DNA from: an uncultured Bacteroidales bacterium
Lineage (GTDB): Bacteria > Bacteroidota > Bacteroidia > Bacteroidales > Paludibacteraceae
NCBI GenBank assembly: GCA_903899865.1
Contig: CAIUKZ010000446.1
Span: forward strand, 1 to 6,113
DNA length: 6,113 bases
Direction: 5' to 3'
In this document: positions 1 through 5,887 of the stretch, piece after piece
Layout: each line of letters begins with the position of its first letter
Numbering within the stretch: the stretch's first letter is position 1
Notes under the pieces: model-generated
What the model saw: only the letters and a program-made list of their open reading frames with translations
Told to the model about the DNA's origin: nothing
The model's database searches: none
Made by a program: the position numbers and the translations under genes

Positions 1-147
1 CAAAGCCAATCGTAATCCTGTCCGAGCATGATTCATGTAGAATACGTTATCATCAGTCTTCAATTCATTGCGAAACAAATGAATTCTTGACCTAAAGACC
101 TCGAATAAAGTATATTTAATATTCAATTTTGGAATGAGACCAATCAT
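1..147 (-). CDS. N-terminus of a probable DegT/DnrJ/EryC1/StrS-type aminotransferase (partial)
   Basis: An open frame begins with ATG at 145-147 and runs off the left edge after 49 codons without a stop. It starts MIGLIPKLNIKYTLF and contains YMNHARTGLRLAL near residues 38-49. The pattern of an aromatic residue, then N-x-x-R-x-G/A-L-x-x-AL at residues 30-50 resembles the entry to the PLP-binding fold in DegT/DnrJ/EryC1/StrS sugar aminotransferases, which install amino groups on keto-nucleotide sugars. The start follows the FemAB-like gene by 54 bp on the same strand in an A/T-rich context, consistent with one transcription unit. The active-site lysine and PLP-binding region lie outside the window, so the family call rests only on this short N-terminal motif and on a gene context rich in sugar-modifying enzymes. 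A different fold-type I PLP enzyme is possible. Confidence 0.6.
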   Translation of the reverse strand, partial: MIGLIPKLNIKYTLFEVFRSRIHLFRNELKTDDNVFYMNHARTGLRLAL

Positions 148-201
148 TTAAACTACAATTATTTATTTCCAACCATCTTCGCTACACTTCTCAGACATCT
201 A

Positions 202-2244
202 TCACCAGTTACTCTGCTGGTACAGTTTATAGCCAAATTTACCAACAAACATCAACATCGGTTTATGCACTTTTTCATACCGACCATAATCTACAATACT
301 TCCACCATACTTAAGTTTGTAATCACGAACACCATATTGCTCGTCTGGCCTTCCTGCTCCTCCGAAATCAAACACTTTATATTCATTCTCTTTCGCCCAC
401 AAGAGTACCTTCCAAGTTAAGAAATCATTCGGCCGCTTTGAAAAATAATTGGCATCACTCCCTGCAAACCAAGCATATACTGACCCCTTATAACAAAGTC
501 GGATTTGACCTGCCACCATTTTTTCTCCATCATAAGCACCAAAATATGCAACCTTATCAGACAATGCTTTTCTTGCATTAGTAAATAGTTGCTCATCCGA
601 CAACGGCACCCTAATACGTTTGTATGTTACTTTCAGCAACTGAACCAACTCATCTATTTGATTGTCATCTGACAAGACCTTAAAAACCAATCCTGATCTT
701 TCTGCAATACTTACATTGCGTCTTCTTTCTTTATGCAGATTATTCCACAATTCTTCTCCACTCAATGTCAAATCAATTAATGTATCCAAATGGGCTTCAA
801 ATTTATAATTCAAACGTTCAAACACTGGATGTAAATGGCTTATGTCAAACAAATTACGAAACTGACTATAAATGGCTTTACCTTTGATCATTTTGTCGTA
901 CTCTTGTAGCATTAAGGCAGCTACAGTAATATCATTGTTTTCAACCAAAGGACCACCCATAACGACCGATCGAACAGTAAATTCACCGAAAAAACCATCA
1001 TATTCTCTTTGTATTACCGAAAGTAAACAACCAACTATTTCACCTTTCACATCAATGGAGATTATAATTTCTGGAGTTAGTCTCGGTGTTTGAGAATATA
1101 GATCAAACATTTTTGGAGTTTGAAACACATTCCCGTTTGGGTGGTTTAGAACAAAAGCACGCCATTTTTCTTTGTCAATTTTTGAGAAATCTGTCTCAAA
1201 TCTTATTTTGGAAGATACTATTTTGTTAGAGTGTTTAAATTTTGTAGTTGTGATTTTAATAAATTGTTCCCCAATGTAATATAACGACGAAAAATTTACT
1301 ACTAAAAATCTTCCATGCTCCACCAACTTCCCGCCAAATTTACTTTTAAAATCACGCACACCATATCCATCATCGGGTTTGCCTGCACCCATCATATCAA
1401 ATCGCGCATACCCTTGCTGAGCTGCATATTCTATACCTGCCCAAGTAGCTAGTGTAGATGGAAAAACATTTTTAAACTTTCCATCCAATCCACATACAAA
1501 CCACTCAAAAACTGCCAATTTGGGACTTAACACGCACACACTTCCTCCAATCAGTTGACCTTCATATTTTACAACAAGTAGTTTCCCATAACCTTGTTCG
1601 ATTAGAGTTTCAAAAAATGAAAATGAAAATAGAGGTAATTTAATTTTTGTAGTATATAGGCTCTTCAGCAATTCATAATAGGCTATTATATCTTCCTTTT
1701 CCCTTGTTTCAAACCACTCTGCCCCTTCTTTCTTAGATAATTTTATATCTCTACGCTTAGTTGTACTGAGATTTTTAAGTGCTGTCTCTACATCTGGAGT
1801 TGCTACGTGAAAATTAAGATGAGCTTGATAGGTATAACCAGCTTTCACAAAAACAGGTTTATGTACCGAATAATCAGAATAGTTGCGTATTTCTATGTAA
1901 ATAGCTTTGCGTGACAGTTGCTTTCTTACAAAGCCTAACAATGTCTCTAATGCTACTTCAGTGATATTCCCGTCAATCAATACTCCTCCTGGCACTATGG
2001 CACGTTTGCTAAAAAACTGCTTGATGGCATTACCCTCTGCAATTACATATCCACAAACCAAACCCACCAACCTACCTTCCTCAGAAACCCCATAAACAAA
2101 AGGTTTCATAAATGACAAAGAAGCATAAAACTTATAACATGCAGCAGTTTGAAAGAATGAAGCATTGACTGACCGTGTTGCCAAGGCCTCCCATTGCACC
2201 ATACCTATCTGTTCTATGCCTTTATGTAATTCAATATTATTCAT
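202..2244 (-). CDS. Tandem double FemAB-like (GNAT-fold) acyl/aminoacyltransferase, 680 aa
   Basis: The protein contains two full FemAB-like units in one frame, about residues 1-340 and 341-680. Landmarks repeat at an almost constant 343-residue offset: W18/W361, FQT at 31-33/374-376, RN at 120-121/463-464, a basic KRR/RRR patch at 163-165/507-509 (offset 344), and FD-x-x-GAG-(K/R)-PD-x-x-YGVRD starting at 282/625. In the 24-residue block from 282 to 305 the two units agree at 16 positions. FemAB-family proteins are usually about 330-420 aa, so this is double length. Known members move amino acids from aminoacyl-tRNA onto peptidoglycan precursors; relatives in polysaccharide loci have largely uncharacterised acceptors. 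No signal peptide or membrane segment is seen, so it is probably cytoplasmic or peripheral. I chose ATG at 2244; an in-frame TTG lies just before it at 2245-2247. The gene follows the palindrome array and precedes the aminotransferase by 54 bp. The substrate is unknown. Confidence 0.9.
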   Translation of the reverse strand: MNNIELHKGIEQIGMVQWEALATRSVNASFFQTAACYKFYASLSFMKPFVYGVSEEGRLVGLVCGYVIAEGNAIKQFFSKRAIVPGGVLIDGNITEVALETLLGFVRKQLSRKAIYIEIRNYSDYSVHKPVFVKAGYTYQAHLNFHVATPDVETALKNLSTTKRRDIKLSKKEGAEWFETREKEDIIAYYELLKSLYTTKIKLPLFSFSFFETLIEQGYGKLLVVKYEGQLIGGSVCVLSPKLAVFEWFVCGLDGKFKNVFPSTLATWAGIEYAAQQGYARFDMMGAGKPDDGYGVRDFKSKFGGKLVEHGRFLVVNFSSLYYIGEQFIKITTTKFKHSNKIVSSKIRFETDFSKIDKEKWRAFVLNHPNGNVFQTPKMFDLYSQTPRLTPEIIISIDVKGEIVGCLLSVIQREYDGFFGEFTVRSVVMGGPLVENNDITVAALMLQEYDKMIKGKAIYSQFRNLFDISHLHPVFERLNYKFEAHLDTLIDLTLSGEELWNNLHKERRRNVSIAERSGLVFKVLSDDNQIDELVQLLKVTYKRIRVPLSDEQLFTNARKALSDKVAYFGAYDGEKMVAGQIRLCYKGSVYAWFAGSDANYFSKRPNDFLTWKVLLWAKENEYKVFDFGGAGRPDEQYGVRDYKLKYGGSIVDYGRYEKVHKPMLMFVGKFGYKLYQQSNW

Positions 2245-2272
2245 CAAATCAAGAATTCTTTATTCATTGTAC

Positions 2273-2436
2273 AGACGCATTGCAATGCGTCTTTTAATAC
2301 CGCAATTTATTCACGTACAGACGCAATGCATTGCGTCTTTTATACCGCAGATTATTCACGTAAAGACGCATTGCATTGCGTCTTTTATTCAGACGTATGG
2401 CGTCTTTTATTCAGACGCAATGCATTGCGTCTCTAC
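2273..2436. repeat. Array of five palindromic 20-bp repeats, two of them within 45/46-bp tandem units
   Basis: Perfect 20-bp palindromes lie at 2273-2292 (core ATTGCAAT), 2319-2338 and 2413-2432 (both core AATGCATT). An imperfect copy lies at 2364-2383 (core ATTGCATT, one mismatched pair), and a 15-bp shortened copy (AGACG, TATGG, CGTCT) at 2391-2405. Start-to-start distances are 46, 45, 27 and 22 bp. The first two copies are followed by closely similar tails containing ACCGCA and TTATTCACGTA, so they form tandem units. The third and fourth share the tail TTTTATTC. The last copy ends in CTCTAC (2431-2436). Every copy can form a strong hairpin in DNA or RNA. T tracts follow the stems only when read on the plus strand, so they are not canonical terminators for the minus-strand genes. 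The array fills most of the gap between the acetyltransferase stop and the femAB-like start. It resembles non-coding interspersed repeats that I recall from Bacteroidota and cyanobacteria; that comparison is from memory. Confidence 0.93.
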
Positions 2437-2954
2437 CTGTATTTCAATATTTTCGCTGGATTTCCGCCCACAATGGCATAATCAGGCACATCTTTCGTCA
2501 CCACTGCACCAGCACCAATTACGGCCCCATTTCCTATTTTTTTACAACCAGGAAGCACCATTGCTCTAGCACCGATCCACACATCATTGCCTATTTCCAA
2601 AGGTGCTTTATCATATACTCCCTGATGACCCATAGGGACATCCTTATTTTCAAAATTATGTCCACCCCCCAAAAACAGCACATCCTCTGACATCATCAAA
2701 TGATTACCTATAGTAACTATTCTGTTTAAGCATTTAAAATTCCTTCCAAATCCCACTTCAAACCCTACTCGAAAATCCCTTCCATTACCAAAATAGACAC
2801 CATTCTCCACGACCAAACTTTCGCCACAATAAGAAAAAATACGTTTACAGAGGAATCGTCTTAAAAACATAAAAATCTTTCCGACAACAGGAAAAGTTGA
2901 TTTTGGTAGATAAATGGCAATTCCATAATACAATACTAAATATATTATTCTCAT
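2433..2954 (-). CDS. Left-handed beta-helix (hexapeptide-repeat) O-acetyltransferase, 173 aa
   Basis: This is a probable acetyl-CoA-dependent O-acetyltransferase of the LbH family that includes maltose, serine and capsular or colanic-acid type acetyltransferases. Residues about 45-165 show hexapeptide periodicity: VENGVYFGNG, IGNHLMMS, IGNDVWIG (121-128), IGNGAVIGAGAVV (140-152). A GGGHNF motif at 96-101 holds H99, the likely catalytic base. The C-terminal signature VPDYAIVGGNPAKIL (156-170) is diagnostic for this group. The first about 40 residues are hydrophobic and basic, which could allow membrane association, but there is no clear signal peptide. The acceptor is probably a hydroxyl on a glycan or lipid-linked sugar, given the neighbours. 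The start is ATG at 2952-2954 after an A/T-rich leader with no recognisable ribosome-binding site. The TAG stop (2433-2435) falls inside the last copy of the palindrome array. Length is normal for the family. Confidence 0.9.
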   Translation of the reverse strand: MRIIYLVLYYGIAIYLPKSTFPVVGKIFMFLRRFLCKRIFSYCGESLVVENGVYFGNGRDFRVGFEVGFGRNFKCLNRIVTIGNHLMMSEDVLFLGGGHNFENKDVPMGHQGVYDKAPLEIGNDVWIGARAMVLPGCKKIGNGAVIGAGAVVTKDVPDYAIVGGNPAKILKYR

Positions 2955-3081
2955 ATTGAATGTTAAATATTATTGACTTCAAATCGGCAAAACTGAAGTA
3001 AGTCACTATGAAATACTTTCCTATGAGAAGTTTTTACTGTCAAGAGAAAATAATTTGGTAGTGTTTTACATCTTGTCAAGT

Positions 3082-3777
3082 TCATTTTTGCGATTTTCTC
3101 TTAATTGCAACCATTAACCATGGACTCATAGATATAAATCTATTTAGAAACAAAAATTTTTCTAAAAAAGCAAAAACTGACACAAAATATCCTGTTGAAT
3201 CTATTTTAAATGGCATCCAATTAAAACCTTTAATCGATTTAATCTCAAAATTAAATCGATTAAATACATGCATCAACTCCTCCAATGTAGGTTCATTATA
3301 ACTAGCTCTGAATGCATCGACGGTATCTTTGTGCCTATATTTTCTAATCAAATATCTTACACTTTTCGGATTTGTAAAAGAAAAAACAAAAATACCATCA
3401 TCTGTCAACAAATCATCAATTTTCTGAAAAAACCTATTAAAATTAGGAAAATAGTAAATTGATTCAATGGCGATAATTAATGAAAACTTTTCAATAAATG
3501 ACTCCTCAATAAAGTCGTTACAAATAACCTTAATATCAGACCTATAATTTTGTATATATTCCAAATCATTTTTGGATAAATCTATCACAGTCAACATATT
3601 CACGTCATCCATGAGAGGTATTGAAAATCTACCATCGCCCCCTCCAATATCCAAAACGCTTTTTGTTGAATCAGTAAATTGTTTGATAAATGAGTACTGA
3701 ATATTAAATTTATACAAACCATAAGGACTTTGGTAATGTGATTTGTAGCTGTATGACTTTTTAAATTTCATTTTCAT
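3082..3777 (-). CDS. Class I SAM-dependent methyltransferase, 231 aa
   Basis: Residues 41-51 read VLDIGGGDGRF, the glycine-rich SAM-binding motif I, with the acidic residue of motif II in VIDLS (65-69). CNDFIEE at 87-92 follows, then LIIAIESIYYF (100-110), matching the usual post-motif strand, and LTDDGIFVFSF (124-134), matching motif III. A variable C-terminal part (about 150-231) with FNFEIKSIKG probably caps the acceptor site. The target cannot be read from the sequence; a sugar or glycan hydroxyl in this locus is plausible. ATG at 3777 is used, with a second in-frame ATG two codons on (3771). The gene starts 19 bp after the deacetylase stop, so it is probably co-transcribed with it. Two 60-base samples (3181-3240, 3481-3540) are 27% GC, against 40-43% in two samples of the femAB-like gene, which hints at a different origin. 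The coding sequence contains a perfect inverted repeat at 3229-3264. Confidence 0.88.
   Translation of the reverse strand: MKMKFKKSYSYKSHYQSPYGLYKFNIQYSFIKQFTDSTKSVLDIGGGDGRFSIPLMDDVNMLTVIDLSKNDLEYIQNYRSDIKVICNDFIEESFIEKFSLIIAIESIYYFPNFNRFFQKIDDLLTDDGIFVFSFTNPKSVRYLIRKYRHKDTVDAFRASYNEPTLEELMHVFNRFNFEIKSIKGFNWMPFKIDSTGYFVSVFAFLEKFLFLNRFISMSPWLMVAIKRKSQK
3229..3264. repeat. Perfect 15-bp inverted repeat with 6-nt loop inside the methyltransferase gene
   Basis: The left arm TTTAATCGATTTAAT (3229-3243) and right arm ATTAAATCGATTAAA (3250-3264) are exact reverse complements around the loop CTCAAA. Each arm also contains the 8-bp palindrome AATCGATT. The element encodes part of VFNRFNFEIKSIKG (residues 171-184). 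The stem is mostly A/T and no T tract follows it on the coding strand, so it is not a typical terminator. Its role is unknown. Confidence 0.85.
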
Positions 3778-3796
3778 TTTTTATATTGATTTCTAG

Positions 3797-4834
3797 TCAT
3801 TTGGCGAACGTACCTATATTTACTCCTAAATTTTGATTGCTCCATTTGAGAAATCTCTCCAATGTAACTTCATTATATTTCAAAAACGTCTTACTGTGCC
3901 CAATCAAAACAACGTTAGTTTGCTTATCCTCATTAATTGTTTTATTTATTATTCTTTTCACAGCATTAATCAATTGATAGCCAGAAGCCTGATTAAAATC
4001 CAACTTCCATGGACTCTTCTTGAAAAAAGATGTAATTCTTAATGTGCTAGTATTTTTCTTTGGTTCTTGAGGTGCAACCACATCATTTTTTTTATGTTTA
4101 TGAAACTTAGCACGAACCATCCTAAAGACTCGAATAGGAGTTACGAACGACCAAAAATATCGCATTTCAGTATAAATAGGATACTCTGTCAATAAGCCAT
4201 TTGAATCGTATAGGTTAATATTGTGTTGATCTGCAGGGTATGAATGTAGCTGACTATGGGCATTAGAGTAGTCATAATTCACATTTCCAGTCTGACAACC
4301 ACCTTTGTAAACCGAGGTATCTATCTTTATTCCATTTGACACCAATGCGTTGTAAATATTTGGTGTTGGCATCATAGACCAGTTTGCAGCACGAAAAGCA
4401 GTGCACGAATAATCGGATGACACAGGCTGTAGCAAGTCCTCCAAAAATCTCTTCGAAGTACTCACCATTTCATAAATTCTGTCATAACTGAGAGCAGCCA
4501 TATTATATTCGGCCCAACATTGCTCCCAACTCAAGCCATTAAATTCGGCTTTGAAATAAGATGAATGGATATGAAGTTGAACATCATGCCCCCTACGTAT
4601 TGCATCTATTAGTTGAGATTCAATGTCCTTATAATAAAATTTATCTTCCCCTGTCTCTTCATAATACCTTTTAAAACAAAGTATTTCTGCTACATCTGCA
4701 AGTATAGTCAACTTTCCATTGTACTTTTCTAATAAATCCATCAACCGATAAGTTGGTTCCACCATCAATTCGTAAGGTGATCCATCACCATTGCCATGGA
4801 TTTCATAGTCGAGAGTAAATATAAGATTCATCAT
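3797..4834 (-). CDS. NodB/WalW-like polysaccharide deacetylase (CE4-type) homologue, 345 aa
   Basis: The sequence keeps the main landmarks of a divergent carbohydrate esterase 4 fold. LDYE at 8-11 stands in for the catalytic aspartate motif. RGHDVQLHIHSSY at 81-93 supplies H83, H88 and H90, candidate metal ligands. AFRAANWSMMP at 146-156 resembles the arginine-containing motif 3, and LIGHSKTF at 310-317 gives the late-strand histidine H313. The GHDVQLHIH form is typical of WalW-like proteins of polysaccharide loci rather than peptidoglycan deacetylases. The expected reaction is metal-dependent removal of an N-acyl group from an amino sugar. There is no signal peptide, so it probably acts in the cytoplasm on a nucleotide- or lipid-linked sugar. 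ATG (4834, with a second ATG directly after it) follows the TAA of the upstream AAC(3)-like gene with no gap, suggesting translational coupling. A basic, low-complexity stretch at about 242-262 could be a flexible loop. Confidence 0.82.
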   Translation of the reverse strand: MMNLIFTLDYEIHGNGDGSPYELMVEPTYRLMDLLEKYNGKLTILADVAEILCFKRYYEETGEDKFYYKDIESQLIDAIRRGHDVQLHIHSSYFKAEFNGLSWEQCWAEYNMAALSYDRIYEMVSTSKRFLEDLLQPVSSDYSCTAFRAANWSMMPTPNIYNALVSNGIKIDTSVYKGGCQTGNVNYDYSNAHSQLHSYPADQHNINLYDSNGLLTEYPIYTEMRYFWSFVTPIRVFRMVRAKFHKHKKNDVVAPQEPKKNTSTLRITSFFKKSPWKLDFNQASGYQLINAVKRIINKTINEDKQTNVVLIGHSKTFLKYNEVTLERFLKWSNQNLGVNIGTFAK

Positions 4835-5767
4835 TTATTGCAATGTTTTAAAAAAGTCAATCCAATAATCAATTTTTTCATTTGCCTGTTTGGAAATTTT
4901 ACGCCTGCCATAAGGTGAATTGCCACTTTTTAAATTTTCAAATAGATAAAGAACAATTTCTATGGCATCCATCAATACAAATTCTCCATCACCTAGAGGA
5001 ATTATTTGTGTACTATGTAGATTTCTTAAGTCGTTAGAAACATCTGTCATATCCCGAAAGACACCTCTATACTTTGAATGGGTCTTAAAATTTGACTTGA
5101 AATTATCGCCATCCTTATTGATAATATTAATTTCAAACGACCGGTTAGTATGTATTCGTACTGGATAATCATCTCCCAACAAGTCTTCAACTACATGTAT
5201 CAATGTCAGGTGCTTTAATTTTGCACCAAGCATCAACACTTTTCCCTTGTTAATCAGCAATTTGTAATAAGGGCTATTTTCTTTAAATGGGGTGTCAGAC
5301 AGATGATGACCCTCAGTGTAGTAGGTAGATTTTGGACCTATTGCAATCACAGAATGAGTTGGTGACAAACTCCTGTCTGCATTGGGTAAAAATGAATAAT
5401 ACTGATTAATCACTCCAGTTGAAATAGCAGCAGTTCTGACATCAAACGTTGTTATTTGCTTTATATAATCCTCTGATGAGCCTTTCATTGGGATGGCTGG
5501 AAAAAGCAAAGTAAATCCATTGTCTAAAATACATTTATTGAGGTGTTGTACCAAAACTTTATAGCCACCCTCCACTTTTCCAATATCTAACAAAGAAGTA
5601 TGAACAAAAACATCAGATTCAAATTTCACATTACTAAAAATAATCTCAGTTTCTGACTTTGTCAAAGTTACTATTCCTTGTTTTTCAGGCATTTTAACTT
5701 TGGTCCTATTAACAAGATTCTTCACAAAGGGAGGTATTAAATAATATATCAACTTAAGAATAGTCAT
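4835..5767 (-). CDS. AAC(3)-family N-acyltransferase homologue, probably sugar-modifying, 310 aa
   Basis: The protein matches the aminoglycoside 3-N-acetyltransferase (antibiotic_NAT) fold. It has VHTSL at 55-59 near the N-terminus, FDVRT at 108-112, RSLSPTHSVIAIG at 132-144, SPYYKLL at 165-171, a glycine after a hydrophobic strand (VLMLG, 177-181), and the TxxHxxE signature as TLIHVVE at 188-194 with H191 and E194. Family enzymes transfer acetyl or related acyl groups from acyl-CoA to an amine. In this setting the acceptor is more likely an amino sugar of the glycan than an antibiotic. The consensus RSxHPxxS is changed: the residue before the proline is S135 and a histidine sits at 138. Start is ATG at 5765-5767 in an A/T-rich context. 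The gene is followed without a gap by the deacetylase, so the two are probably translated together. Residues 1-20 are hydrophobic and basic but not a clear signal peptide. Confidence 0.85.
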   Translation of the reverse strand: MTILKLIYYLIPPFVKNLVNRTKVKMPEKQGIVTLTKSETEIIFSNVKFESDVFVHTSLLDIGKVEGGYKVLVQHLNKCILDNGFTLLFPAIPMKGSSEDYIKQITTFDVRTAAISTGVINQYYSFLPNADRSLSPTHSVIAIGPKSTYYTEGHHLSDTPFKENSPYYKLLINKGKVLMLGAKLKHLTLIHVVEDLLGDDYPVRIHTNRSFEINIINKDGDNFKSNFKTHSKYRGVFRDMTDVSNDLRNLHSTQIIPLGDGEFVLMDAIEIVLYLFENLKSGNSPYGRRKISKQANEKIDYWIDFFKTLQ

Positions 5768-5787
5768 ACATCAAAACAATTGGTTTA

Positions 5788-5811
5788 TATGCCATAATTG
5801 AAAATGGCATA
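5788..5811. repeat. 8-bp perfect inverted repeat upstream of the AAC(3)-like gene
   Basis: TATGCCAT (5788-5795) and ATGGCATA (5804-5811) are exact reverse complements around the 8-nt loop AATTGAAA. The element lies 21-44 nt upstream of the ATG of the AAC(3)-like gene, in the 120-bp gap after the glycosyltransferase. No T tract follows on the minus strand, so a terminator is unlikely. It could be an operator or a 5' leader hairpin, or chance. No convincing Bacteroidota-type promoter (TTTG, then TAnnTTTG) was found in this gap. Confidence 0.5.
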
Positions 5812-5887
5812 GCGGTTAAGTCTCTCAATTAAAGCAACATAGGCAATAATACTAAACAATAAAAGTATAATATTTTTCGTCTGGTGA

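Noticed and set aside
872..1093. Plus-strand open frames antisense to the femAB-like gene (also 1907-2095)
   Set aside because: They are shadows of a gene with strong motif support on the minus strand and show no recognisable protein features.
2245..2247. TTG as the start codon of the femAB-like gene
   Set aside because: An ATG follows immediately in frame at 2242-2244 and is the more probable start; the TTG adds just one residue.
2273..2436. CRISPR array
   Set aside because: The repeats are self-palindromic, only 20 bp, variable in sequence and unevenly spaced (46, 45, 27, 22 bp). The intervals resemble one another instead of being unique spacers, and no cas gene is present.
2273..2436. 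Rho-independent terminator for the acetyltransferase
   Set aside because: On the minus strand the stems are not followed by a T tract; the T tracts are on the opposite strand.
2165..2569. Plus-strand 134-aa open frame across the palindrome array
   Set aside because: Its middle is a translation of the repeats (recurring CIASFI and DAMHCVST stretches) and both ends overlap real minus-strand genes in antisense. It has no family features.
2376..2690. Plus-strand 104-aa open frame
   Set aside because: It starts in the repeat array and then runs antisense through the well-supported hexapeptide acetyltransferase; no domain is recognisable.
2955..3081. Promoter or small gene in the 127-bp gap before the acetyltransferase
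   Set aside because: On the minus strand a TTGACA-like hexamer is present but lacks a matching -10 element, and no TTTG/TAnnTTTG pair at proper spacing was found. The only frames are very short.
3268..5168. Small plus-strand open frames at 3268-3462, 3833-4042 and 4962-5168
   Set aside because: All lie antisense within the methyltransferase, deacetylase and AAC(3)-like genes and have the composition of shadow frames.
4835..5767. Aminoglycoside resistance gene
   Set aside because: Although it belongs to the AAC(3) family, the genes around it are glycan enzymes and its RSxHPxxS motif is altered, so a sugar substrate is more likely than an antibiotic.
5845..5880. A/T-rich imperfect hairpin after the glycosyltransferase stop, read as a terminator
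   Set aside because: The stem pairs only about five consecutive bases (ATACT with AGTAT) before mismatches and contains almost no G/C, so it is too weak to call.
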